Positions 1 through 10,734 of a stretch of 64,000 nt of DNA are shown here, one piece after another. Below the pieces are notes generated by a model that worked only from the letters and a program-made list of their open reading frames with translations, was not told the DNA's origin and searched no databases. The stretch spans positions 5,887,501-5,951,500 of the forward strand of contig NC_037090.1 of NCBI RefSeq assembly GCF_002994745.2. The letters run 5' to 3'. How positions within the stretch are numbered: position 1 is the stretch's first letter; the number at the start of each line of letters is the position of its first letter. The position numbers and the translations under genes are program-made. The stretch comes from Rosa chinensis (Eukaryota > Streptophyta > Magnoliopsida > Rosales > Rosaceae).

Positions 1-316
1 TCTGCTGCAATGTTGAGGTATCTCAATTCATAACTTCATACAGGTTGTGGTCCTTGTTAGATGCAATCACACGAAGCCAATCCCTCACGTTCATTGTGCT
101 TCTAGATCATTGGAACTACTAGTAATATTCATCCTTTAGAATTAGAAGGTGAGGTTTTAATAATCGCAGCCTTCTCTATTCTCATGGTCAATTCCTTCGC
201 ACAATCGTAAGCCCAGAATCCAAAAGTACACAGATTCACATCAATAGCAATTGGCTTGTCTTTTTGGAATTTTCTCTCCATCTTACACTAGAAACCATAA
301 GTTTTTTTATTAGGTT

Positions 317-595
317 CTAGAAGAAGCTGTTGATGATGAGTGGGTGGCTGAAGATATCCTTGACTCTGAGCATCGATGTTAGTTTGTTCTTGTCAAATTT
401 ACTGATAATATCCTCAAAAAATTTTGCCCGCTTCTTGATGAAGCAGTGGATCCTGAAATCCTTGAGCAAAGTTGTCATGTTCTTGATCATATCCTTGACG
501 TGCATTGTCAATCTATTCTTCAAGATTCTACAAAATCACAGGAGCTCAATAACAAGTGCTCCAATTTGATGACGCAGATGACATACCCCCATCAG
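317..595 (+). pseudogene. unrecognised protein fragment with one in-frame stop
   Basis: One plus-strand frame reads as an acidic, helix-prone peptide for about 90 codons, broken only by a TAG at 380-382. It contains EWVAEDILDSEH before the stop and LLDEAVDPEILEQ after it. The composition looks protein-like, but I do not recognise the family. No start codon or flanking exon is evident. It may be a decayed exon of an unknown gene, or chance. Confidence 0.25.
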
Positions 596-1215
596 TAGTT
601 CTTTCCTGGCAACATATGTACAATTTTGGATATTACTATTATACATCGTCCATCTAGGTTCTCCAAGAGAGGAGAAATTAGAACAGCGATCTGGAAATGC
701 AAAGCCGCAGAGGAGCTGCAAAATGGATCTGGATTCTCTCTCATTGATTTGCAGGTCTCCAACTACCCCCACCGCCCCACCGTCGCCATAACCAGATGGG
801 CAACGTTCCGACGAGCGTAACTCAGGACATCGCATCGTCAATGACACAGAAATCGGCCCCACGCGCCTCCTTTCATTTTGTGTGTCTCCATTGGAACGAG
901 GAAGAAGAAGTTGAGGAAAAAACTTTTTTTTTTTTTGTGGTCTGATGAAGTGAGGGCTATTTCTGTCATTTGACCTTTTCTTTTGTCCATGTCTTGCCAC
1001 GTCATCAATTTTGACAGAGGCGTCACGAAAAATTGACGGAATGACTAAAGTGATATACGGTGATATAGTTCGATGATCAAAGTGAAGTTTTTAAAAGTTG
1101 GATGACCAAAGTGTCGAGCGAAACATAGTTCGATGACTAAAGTAATATTTCTGCCAAAAAAAAAATATGAAATACAGCGAAACCTATAATACAGTTAAAT
1201 GAGGATGGATCGATC
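596..1215. other. intergenic, no gene recognised
   Basis: Several short overlapping ORFs occur on both strands but none resembles a known protein. A 13-base T run sits near 924-936. Nothing else is supported here. Confidence 0.4.
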
Positions 1216-1912
1216 TAGGGGTCATCATTTGGCCCTTAGGCCCTAAACCCGCCCTAAGCCCGCCCGGCCCGACCCTTTTTAAAATAGGATAGGGTATGGG
1301 CTATGAGAATGAAATCTGGCCTGGGCCTTTAGGCCCGTCCGAATAAGCCCTAATAATTTTCTATTTTTTAATTATGTTTCTCTTTTTTCTATAATATGCA
1401 ATTTATCTCTTTCTTTGTAATTGATTTCTTAAGCTTTGCTTTCTTTAGTTTTTATTTTCTTTGTTACATAACAATTAATATTAGGAGATTTAGAGAGATA
1501 GTTAATTGAATATAACCACCTTAACTAATACTAATAAATGTTATCAGTTAATTCCTATACACACACACACATATTAAATATGATCAACTAAAAACAATGT
1601 CTTATATATATTACCTATATAACCATTGAGCCACATTTTGAGGAAAAAAAACAATATAAGTTTTTTTTTTAATAAACAAAATAAGGTCCTTTTCAGCCTT
1701 ATTTGGCCCTATTCGGAAGGTCGGCCCGACCCAGCCTTTTCGGCCCTAATAGATTGGGCTTTTAGGGCGGATAAGGATTAGCATATTTAAGCCCCGGCCC
1801 GACCCTACCCGGCCTTAAATTTTGTTGACTTTGACTAGGCCTGGCCCGGCCCGACCCTAAGCCCTAAAATTTAAGATAGGGCCGGCCCTAGCCCAGCCCA
1901 TGATGACCCCTA
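1216..1912. mobile_element. non-autonomous hAT-type DNA transposon
   Basis: The segment begins TAGGGGTCATCAT and ends ATGATGACCCCTA, a perfect 13-bp terminal inverted repeat. It is flanked by an 8-bp target duplication with one mismatch, GATCGATC at 1208-1215 and CATCGATC at 1913-1920. An 8-bp duplication and TAGGG-type ends are hallmarks of hAT elements. The subterminal 100-200 bp at both ends are rich in GGCCC/GGGCC motifs, as in many plant hAT elements. The centre is AT-rich and encodes no transposase, so movement would need a transposase in trans. Confidence 0.8.
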
Positions 1913-1996
1913 CATCGATCTAAACACAAGCATCCATCACAGACTATATCGCTGCATCATCATGGCTATCAAGCCTAGTACCTCCTTTGATGGAAA

Positions 1997-2831
1997 CTAT
2001 ACTTCTCGTACATTCAACAACTTGAGAGTAATCCGAATCTCGGTGTTCAGAGGAAGACATTTAAACTTGTTGGTACAAACTTCATAAAAGATCACTGCAC
2101 AGTTGGTCTTGAAAATAATAATTAATTGCTTATTGTCCCAAAATAATCCCAATTGACCTATAATGTGAGCTACTTCGGGCTCAAAGGTCAAGTATTTTGT
2201 CCAAGAACCCTCACCACCACCAAGGTCATCCATCAACCATATCTCCAGAGTCTCCTTCACTGATGGATCAGGACTCCAAGGACCAGAAGTACAAAGAGAA
2301 ATTGATTCTTTCCATAATCCAAGCCCACAACCATATAAACGACAATCACCTGGGAACGATATAACATAAAATGCCTCGTCCCCTATATCAAACGAAATAA
2401 GCTATCTTTCATCTCACTTTCATCATCCTGCTCATCTTCTGAATAGTCGCTGACAATGAAATTCTTTCGTCGGAGTTCTTCATGTCCACACCAATAAAGA
2501 ATACCCTTGTGGTAAACGGAAACATATGACTGGGGCCAATAGATCGTAGTTTTCGTTATTAAATTATCAATCTTGATTTCTTTCCAAGAATTTGTGAGGC
2601 TATATACTTCTACTGTGGGAGGACGAATAACAACACGCTTATGCATACCATCCATATACTCTTCCCGCCCATTAAATTTTGCAAGAAAATTGGACACTGG
2701 TGATGCACAAAAGCATTTATAATAAAAAGCTTCATGCCATATATAGTAGACCACTTTATGAAGAGTTGGTTCTGCATTTAACAAATCGGTACATACCTTT
2801 GGGAAACATGTTCCAGAATGCTAATAATCAC
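1997..2831 (-). pseudogene. SFBB/SLFL-like F-box protein, C-terminal relic
   Basis: Read on the minus strand, this is the F-box-associated (FBA) half of a plant F-box protein. It contains VEVYSLTNSWKEIKID, then a beta-propeller-like stretch, then KETLEIWLMDD and SWTKYLTFEP, which resemble the EIWVMDD...SWTK signature of S-locus F-box-like proteins in Rosaceae. The frame shifts once near 2390-2405, between a peptide ending MKDSLFRLI and one continuing ISFDIGDEAFYV. The N-terminal F-box is absent: an in-frame stop closes the frame just upstream of HSGTCFPKV. The family's job is substrate recognition in SCF ubiquitin ligases. This copy is probably non-functional, unless the shift is an assembly error and the F-box lies in an unseen exon. 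Confidence 0.75.
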
Positions 2832-2966
2832 ATCAGAGTCTATTTAGTCAACCAAACAATTGATCAAAAAAGGATAATTTGGGTAGCAGTTTACATTTAC
2901 ATGATAAACATCTCATGAACTAACAATCCAAACCAACGTTATTAGACAAATTCAATAAAGAAAAAG

Positions 2967-2994
2967 AAGAGAGAGAGAGAGAGAGAGAGAGAGA
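2967..2994. repeat. GA microsatellite
   Basis: An uninterrupted (GA)n tract of about 14 units. Confidence 0.95.
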
Positions 2995-3616
2995 TCAAAG
3001 AGCACAAAGTCAACTTCTTGATTAGAAAAGATGGGACTACAACGGACACTTTTATACGGACTTACATTGCAATACAACATATCACAATAAGCATAGATCA
3101 AGTGGACTAATTGAATAAGCATAATAAATAAACAAAAAACAATAGCAAAGATCATAGCTTTTCCAATGCTCCACTCAGTGTCCAGCAAAATACATAAGCA
3201 AAATTCACAAATTGTTCCAAAAAAAAAAACATTTTAATTTTCATGTGATCAGCAATCACATGCAGATCATACAAGATCAATCGAAAACACAAAAATGAAC
3301 CCCCTTTAGCTATGGTATTCTCAAAGACGCTCTCATGTGGCCATGTGCAAGTCATAGTGTATGTATATATGTCTGTGTGTTGATATATATTTCCATCTTA
3401 AATTGTTAATCATATATGCGCAACAAGAATGATCAATACTGTGAATGATCTTCATATGTGCAATTGGCTCCTCCAATTCAAGTATCTGAACTGTCAATAC
3501 TCCATTAATACCTACCAGAGCTCAAATACATACTTGAATTGAATCAGTTAATCAAATACTAAATTCCAGAAAGTGATGAAATTTACTTTGAGATAGTCAA
3601 AGACGACGTTGAAGCC

Positions 3617-3621
<5 letters not shown>

Positions 3622-3650
<29 letters not shown>
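3622..3650. repeat. GA microsatellite
   Basis: An uninterrupted (GA)n tract of about 14 units, a second one within 700 bp of the first. Confidence 0.95.
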
Positions 3651-3652
<2 letters not shown>

Positions 3653-4449
3653 CAACTGTTTCCAATTGTGGGAGGAGGAAGCCTCTGATACTCACTTCCA
3701 CCAAAACTCTCATCAAATCCGTACTGACTTCATCGCCCGAGAGGACTCACTTCTGACGACAATCACCCACTCTCAGCAGCCGATGGCGCGTCCACTAGTT
3801 TGTAGTTGCTGCCGCCGAGAATTATATGATTCTCCATCGGTCGGAACCCGAAATTGGCTTCTCTCGACGACTCTGCTCTATTTGGGCTCCACACTTCTCT
3901 CCTCAAACACCTCTGCATCACCTCCGGCTCGCCATCGGTGTTGTTCCAGCGAGATCGAAGCTTAGGTCCGACGACGAGGCTGTACCGCATATGTCAAGAC
4001 GATCCAGACGAGCTTCGATTTAGGGTTTGAGAGGTCGGAGCCCTGAGCTAAGATTTTAAGAGGTAAAAGCGACAATGTGAGGGAGGAGCGCGTGGCAGCT
4101 TTTGTAATTAAGTTCAACTCTAGTGGTAGGTCGTAAAGAGGTGACCTTAATTATTATGGGGACATTTGTGTTACCTGGATTATAAAAAGACACTTCAAAA
4201 TAACCACTTTTATCATTGGTCCTAAGTTTTATTCTGTTAGTATTTTAATACATTCTTTTTTTTTTTAAATGAGTATTCTAACACCTTTACCACTAACGTC
4301 GTTGATCAAACAACTCAATCGTCATAGTTCCGGGGTAATTTATAATTAATCTCAATTTTCTGATCCACACAAACAACTCAAACATCACCATTGATCAAAC
4401 AGCTAGGGTAGTTAAACATATATCTGAGTAAAAGCCTCTCTCAGCAAGA

Positions 4450-6327
4450 TCAAGCAGTGAGGCCAGGAAAATAAGGCACTCCAGATAGCCTAACCCATCG
4501 ATCACCCTTAAAGAACCTGCCGGGTGTGAAATCCAAAGCATGCTGCGGCGTAATGTTCTTGATGCAGTGCCATGTCACACGCTTCGCCTTGCTAGCACCA
4601 GGGCCACGATTGTTGTACTCAGCATAGAAGCATGTCTTGAGCCCGAAATCGGCCTCCCAGGGTAACCAACCTTGTGGCCGAATGAAGTCATCAATGTATG
4701 ACTCCATGATGATGGTCCTCGAGTACTCCTTCCATGGACGGCCAAGATATGCCTTGTTTTCATGCCTCAGAGGGTAGTATGCGGCATCAGAGGTAAATCT
4801 GCTGTTTATAATAATGATTCCAGTTGGCTGGCGCCTCTCTTTCCGGCCTTGAGCTGTGACAATGCAAGACTGGTTCGGCATTGGCTTGCGCACCACAAAA
4901 GTGCAGTTTTGGAAAATGGCGGCAGCATCACCGAAAACAAAGTCAATGGTACCGGAGATTGTGCAGTCACGGTAGAATTGGCGTTGGACATGTGTGTAAA
5001 GTGTGTCTTGGTAGCCATCAAATGCACACCTATAGAAGATTGCCTCATCGGCACTCACCCTAATTGCCACAGCTTGATGTTTGTCTGGACCGGCTGAGTT
5101 CTCAAACCCAATATCCTTAGCCATGAAGTGAGCTCCATGGACCGCTACAAAAGACAAAATCAATTAATTTCAATTTACTAAGAAGCATATATAGGATATA
5201 AATGTGCCTATTTCCTTACAGACAAACATACCAACTGTAGCGGTTTTGTAGGTAGGGGTGCCGTCTACGAAGTTCAAGTTTCCGGTGATTCTGGTCTTAT
5301 TAGCACCGTCTCCGATCAGCATCAGATTGGTCATGGCCTTGGTAATGTGGACAAGCTCATTGTAGACACCTTCCTTGATGTAGATGACAAAGGTCATGTT
5401 GCTATGCTTAGGTACATGATGTAGGGCCTCATTGATGGTCTTGTACTTTCCACTTCCATCCTTGGCCACTATAATGTTCGCGGCCTTTTTAACTTTGTAT
5501 ACATCAGCTCTACTAGCAGCAGTAAGGAGTTTCCTGAATCCAGGCCAATACCATGTATTATTAAGATCATTAAGATTATTAAAATCATCAGGAAGTTCAA
5601 AATCCTCGTGACCAAGAACAGGGAGGCCATCATCCGCAAGGAGCTGGCGGCTTAGGCCTTTGTGGTCTAAGCCACTGAGGAATGAAGAGGTTGTGGAGAC
5701 CATGGCAAGGGAGTTGCTGCTCAAATGCATGGAGCTCTTCAATATCATCTTCATCTTCTCACCGGCATCACTAGTACTATTCTCAAATGCGTCCAAGCAT
5801 GTCTCTTGGTATGTGACAGTAGCGCTTATCCAGACTTTCAAATCCATGATCATTGTATCAATTTCAGTGATGTCAAAGTCACCCCCCAATCTGTCGAAAG
5901 CTTGCTTGAGCTCGGTAACAGCCAATCCCAAGAGTTCTTTGCATGTGTCAAGGGCCTTGGTAGCTCTAGGGTCCTTCTCAAGCTGTTGCAAGAGAGTGGA
6001 GTTCTTCGCGGCCACGGAGATTTGTTTCATTGCAACTTGGAATCCAACCTGAATGAGCTTTTTTGGGTCGGTGGTGTTTCCAGATGCGGATAGGAGGCTA
6101 TTCACACATTCTTGTTTGTAGTTGGTGGGCTGGCAAATGGAAATTATGGCTTTCATGGAGGCAGATATCTCATGTGACTTGACAGAAGTCCTGCTGCCGT
6201 TGTCATGGGTAGTGGTTTTTAGGCCAACACTAACAGTCGCGGCCACCACTAGTGCTATTAATAGTGTCGAAGAGATGCCAATAATGGCAAACCTTTTTTT
6301 TGAGCTACTTGATTCCTCGTACGCCAT
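4450..6327 (-). CDS. pectinesterase with N-terminal inhibitor domain (type I PME)
   Basis: Two exons, 6327-5232 and 5144-4450, are joined by an 87-bp GT-AG intron that splits a codon (TATV|A|VHG). They give 596 aa. Residues 13-36 are a hydrophobic signal or anchor segment. About 50-205 is the PMEI pro-domain with its cysteines. RQLL (227-230) and RKLL (265-268) match the subtilase/S1P processing sites of type I PMEs. The catalytic pectinesterase domain starts near 284. Its signature residues are present: Q411 and D412 in GYQDTLY, D433 in GTIDFVFG and R501 in YLGRPW. The enzyme would de-methylesterify homogalacturonan in the cell wall after removal of the pro-domain. The second PME in this window is clearly diverged, so the two are not a fresh tandem copy. 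Confidence 0.93.
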
Positions 6328-6863
6328 TTACAACTTGACGAATTAGCTAAATGAGAAAGATTGAGGTGCTCAAGGCCCCTTCCTTTTTGGAGGCTTTATT
6401 GCTCCCTGAGTTGATGGGATGGTCATAAAGACGTAACATATTTATAAGAGTGAAGAAACAAGAAAGATTTCAAAAGTCGGTTACAAACCAAGTTGTTACA
6501 AGACTCACAAAACATGAGGCTTGGAGGGAAAAGAAGCTTCACTGCCAAACTAGATGTTGTTAAAGAAAGGAAGGGTGAAAAACAAACGTCAAGGAAAACG
6601 AAGAAACTGGTCTCACAATCTTAACACCCTAATTAGTTTGGCTCGCTTTGGTCGGTTCCCCAATCCCCATCTACCACATTTGTATATAAATTCCAGTAGT
6701 AATAATTCATGATTCGACTCCATATATAATAACACATGTATAACGCCATAATTAATTAGTTTGTAACTAACTTTTGAAATCTCTCTTCATTCCTGGACGG
6801 CTGGACGAATATGTTTACAGATATATCATTTGTATGTAATGTCTAAAAGTGTATTTTAATTAA
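6328..6863. other. 5' flank of the first PME gene
   Basis: This region lies upstream of the minus-strand PME start. AT-rich motifs that could serve as a TATA box occur, but none stands out. No ORF of note. Confidence 0.35.
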
Positions 6864-7680
6864 GAGAAGTTTTATATACACACCCCCAATTCCTTAATGC
6901 ACACCCCCTATATTTTTTTGTCATCAATAAATAAATAATAACTAAAAACGAAGAAGAATCCACAAAAATAAAATAAAAATTAAATGCTTTATATATCAAA
7001 ATATTAATAAAATATTTTTTTATAAGTTAAATTTTTTCCTTGTCTTTATGATACAATCGATCTCTCTGCAAGATCATACGTGAACGTCATTGAGAAATGA
7101 AATAATTGTAGTCCACGTGAATAACTAGCAAGCAACCAAATTGGTTGAAACATATTAAAAGAGGTTATAAAATTAACCATCAAATATATTTTGCATACAT
7201 GAATACATCATCAACAATCACTTCATTTGCCAAACAACCACCATGGCTCATTTTTTACTGATTTTAATATTGACGATGACTATATAGATCTTGAAAATAT
7301 TGACATATATGAAATCTTTAAAATCTTAGAGATATTAACTTGAAGAATAACAAAGGTAAGAAAATTAAGTTATTCAATCTTCTAGCGATATACCAACCTC
7401 ATTGATGTGAGAAAGAAGAAATGTAATTAGTAATTACCTTATTGATATGTGGCCGAATTAATTAGCAATTAATTCCACAATAAATTAAAAAATTATAGTA
7501 ACAGAATGTATTAAATAAAAATTTAAGATACATTGCCGATGAAATTTTTATTTTTTTGAAGTTTTTCTCATTTATTTATTTCATAAGGAGGGGCATAGAT
7601 GGAAGTTTGATTAAAAATTAGACAAAAAAATATAGGGGATGTGCATTAAGTAATTGAGAGGGGTGTATTTAAAACTTCTC
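6864..7680. mobile_element. MULE-type MITE with long terminal inverted repeats
   Basis: The left end starts GAGAAGTTTTATATACAC and the right end is its imperfect inverse, finishing AAAACTTCTC. The arms pair for about 60 bp through a poly-pyrimidine motif and a TATTTTTTTGTC block. A perfect 9-bp target duplication TTTAATTAA flanks the element (6855-6863 and 7681-7689), as expected for Mutator-like elements. The interior is AT-rich with no transposase ORF. Confidence 0.82.
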
Positions 7681-7689
7681 TTTAATTAA

Positions 7690-8143
7690 TATACTAACCA
7701 GATATATAATATAATAATTGACAAAAAAAATTGAAAAATGAGCTCTCTTAAACTCTCGAAACTCCACGATTCAGTCTGTGGGTACCCAAAAACCCGAGTG
7801 TCAAAGCTTGGCTCCTAAAACCCAAGTGGGTCGAACGTAACGCTTGGGCCAAGTCTGTAGCCGAAGTCTTTAATTTCCTTTCTTTCTTTTTTTCTGGCCA
7901 GTCAACTCTTTCTTTTATTAATTCCTGGGGTTCAGCTCCAAGTAACACCTACGAAGATTCACGACCAAAAAAAATTAACACATGGTAAAACCGGTAATTT
8001 CGGTCTTCCAGTAACAAAAATGCCGAAACTTTTCTCTTCCATTATCTCTCAGTTCTTCCATTTATTCAACTCTGGAAAAAGAAGCACCAACAAATCGAAC
8101 GTTCGACTTTTATTTTTTGCTCTGAAGTTGGAAATCAGCCTTA
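7690..8143. other. 5' flank of the cyclic phosphodiesterase gene
   Basis: No gene is seen. A minus-strand ORF here matches nothing recognisable. The stretch from about 8030 is pyrimidine-rich, like a plant 5' UTR. Confidence 0.35.
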
Positions 8144-9269
8144 ATGCGGATTCCCGCCGGTAATTGGTTTCTTCATAATTTTTCCCACTTGTCTTATTTC
8201 ATAATTCCTTTAATGGCTAGGCTATTTTATGTAATGCTTTGAGGTTCAAATTTAATTCTCGTGTTTGCATTGAATTTTGAGTGCAAATTGGCTCACAAAA
8301 TTCAGTATCAAAATGTGTTTTACAAAAGAAAGAAATTAGTGAACTTATGATAAATAAATTTAATCAGTATAGTGTATGTATCATTCATGGTAAATGCTAT
8401 TAACATGCATGGACAAATCCAGACGAAGTTAATAGCACAATCCAAAATGCACAAAGAAAACACACGTATACGGTGTGGGGCATTCCACCAGATCACATCG
8501 TACAAAGGATCAAGAAGATAATGGAACCCCTCCGAGCTGAGTTTGGTGGGCCCGAGATAGAGCCCCACATTACCGCCGTAGGATCTGTCCTTTTGACGCA
8601 TGACTACGCGGTCAAACAATTTATAAATGGTTGTGAAAATATAGAACCCTACACCTGTGAAGTTGATCAGGTGGTTACTCGCAAATTCTATTACCAACCT
8701 GTCTCTCTCCTCTTTCATCCATGTCCATGGGTATGTAGTTTACTTTGTTGTTATCTTCTTTTGTTCTAATTTTTTTTGTTTTTGTTTTTTTCTTTTTAAA
8801 GTAAGGAGAAAGAATTTGAACTAAAAATCTCTAACAAAATTTTATTGGAGAGAAATGTGATGTTTTATGAAAGTTCTCTTTGAGATTTAGCTATTATAGC
8901 AAGGTGCTTAATGTAATAATACATGATTGGTTTTTAGCAGATTGGACACTTTGGTGGTTATCTACATCGCTGTAATTGTAAGAGTTTATATATTGCTAGG
9001 CTATTTATTTTATAAGTAATAACTGTTAATTGAACATAATGTGATTTGTTCGACATGCAGCTCATATGCCACACTTGAGCCTCCTTTATGGGAATTTGAC
9101 AGATGAAGAGAGGAAGAGAGCTCTAGAAAAGGTTACTGAGCTGGACGACAGCATCGCTAGCCTCAAGTTCACCATAAGTCACCTTGTTTTGTACAAAACC
9201 CACAATGAAGCTAGAGATCAACATTCTTGGGAGAAGGTTATGGAATACAACCTCCGACAACGCAATTAG
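8144..9269 (+). CDS. cyclic phosphodiesterase-like protein (2H phosphoesterase)
   Basis: Four exons are proposed: 8144-8159, 8423-8730, 8941-8977 and 9061-9269. Every junction has GT-AG ends and keeps frame, giving 189 aa, close to the roughly 180 aa of plant CPDases. The two catalytic H-x-T/S motifs are present as HIT (54-56) and HLS (125-127), in contexts EPHITAVGS and MPHLSLLYG. YTVWGIPP and the EKVTELDDSIASL segment also fit the family. These enzymes open ADP-ribose 1'',2''-cyclic phosphate, a by-product of tRNA splicing, in the cytosol. The 16-bp first exon is the least certain part: exon 2 has no in-frame ATG before a stop at 8401-8403. If exon 1 is wrong, this is a 5'-damaged copy. Confidence 0.72.
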
Positions 9270-9548
9270 CTATAGTTCTCCCTAGTGAATTCTTAACTAT
9301 ATATATAGTTTGCAAAAAGATGAGTCCCTGTTTCCCTTGTCTGACCAACTACACCAAAATGTTAAATTTTCATCTCATAAAAGGCTCAGATGGGCTTCTT
9401 GCACACTCAGTTACTACACGTACAGCTCTAGTGACGGAATTTCTGAACATCGACAATAACGGTTGATTTTCATACACATTTGTTAACACCAAGAAGGAAA
9501 GAAAGCCACAGACTTTGTTACTTATTATAGCACAACTAACAAACTTTT
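9270..9548. other. 3' flank of the cyclic phosphodiesterase gene
   Basis: Presumed 3' UTR and intergenic sequence. No further gene is recognised. Confidence 0.35.
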
Positions 9549-10660
9549 TTTTTTTGAAATAGGGCTGGTGCAGCTGCCCTCAAGCCTTGATTAATGAAAT
9601 TGCAGAATATAAGGGGGGACGTAGAGCCTGAACCCCAGATTACAATAAGCACAAAAAGAACGTCCTGAAATAATACCAGAACTCTCCACAAAATCTATGT
9701 ATTCTAACAAGCACCAATTAGCAAAGAGTGCACAGATGGCTACTCCATTTGCTTTGATATAACAGTGACATACTGGAAAGATAACTCTATCATAAAGAAG
9801 CATCATTGCAAATAACACAGTTTTCCCACTATGTTGCCGCACGGAAATAAATCTGATGACACCCAATTTCATCCTGCCACTAGGAGGTTGCGTCGATTTG
9901 ATCAAGCAAATAGCTCACCGCCTCGTTAGGTCAGACAAGGCACACTGAGTGTGCATACCGGGACCAAGCCCAGGTCGCCCTATCAAATAGTGATAGGGAC
10001 TTATTGCCGACATAAAGCCGCATGTTACTAAATTAAAAAAAACAATAAAACATAAATATAGAAAATTTTGGAACCATAGCCCAAGCCCAGGCCCTGGCCC
10101 AAAGATCATTAAGCCCAAACCAGAATATCAACAATCTAAAGCCGCCGTGCCTCCAAACCGCACGCGGAACCCTAGCCGTTCCACCACCAATTGCAAACCC
10201 GCTGCCACAAATAGAGGCTAGTCGACTCCCCCCCCCGCCCCTCCATCATCTCCAGAACCCCGATCGACAAGAAAAATCACCCTTGCCCCACCCGGTTCAC
10301 ACCCCAAACTAGATCGGAGGACTCTGATCCGATCTGTGCCTATTAGAACCCAACCTTGCTGCCACCTCCTTGTCACCAGCCGGCGATCTCATCTTTCCCT
10401 AGTCTGATCTTAGGAAGATCGACACCAGCCCCAGCTACCTACCACCGAACCAGCTCTTCCCTTCCCTGGCAGGACCTCGAAGCGATCGGAACAGCACAGC
10501 GACCACCACGCAGCCTTCAACCCTGTTGGGCACACTCTGAAAACAAATATCCCTAGACATGAGGTCCATTCTAGCCCTTCCGACGCCGCCTCCACGAGGG
10601 CCGGCTGTCAGACAAGGCATGAATCATGACGAGCAACTCTGTTGTTCTCTCTCTCTCCGC
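9549..10660 (-). mobile_element. degenerate retroelement-like segment (possible LINE relic)
   Basis: On the minus strand the segment ends in an A run (T run at 9545-9555 on plus), preceded by a 104-codon open stretch (9591-9905) without a recognised domain. Upstream are GC-rich sequence with repeated GGGC(C)TGGGCTT motifs and a (GA)n-bearing end near 10640-10660. This layout suggests an internally deleted LINE with 5' UTR, lost centre and poly-A tail, but I found no reverse transcriptase motif and no clear target duplication. Treat as unclassified. Confidence 0.35.
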
Positions 10661-10734
10661 GAGAGCATGTCTACCTTGTAAAAAGTTCATCATATTTTGC
10701 ACTACTAAAGATCAGAATTTTTTTGGGATCTTGA

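Larger units (their letters stand above)
2832..4449. other. intergenic between F-box relic and PME gene
   Basis: This stretch holds two GA microsatellites (listed separately). At about 3660-4020 there is a GC-richer stretch with short overlapping ORFs on both strands that match no family I know. It could be a decayed first exon or promoter of the F-box relic. The remainder is AT-rich with no gene seen. Confidence 0.4.

Noticed and set aside
536..1000. 154-codon minus-strand frame near the left edge
   Set aside because: Low-complexity basic peptide with a run of lysines from a T tract; no homology recognised and it overlaps other random frames.
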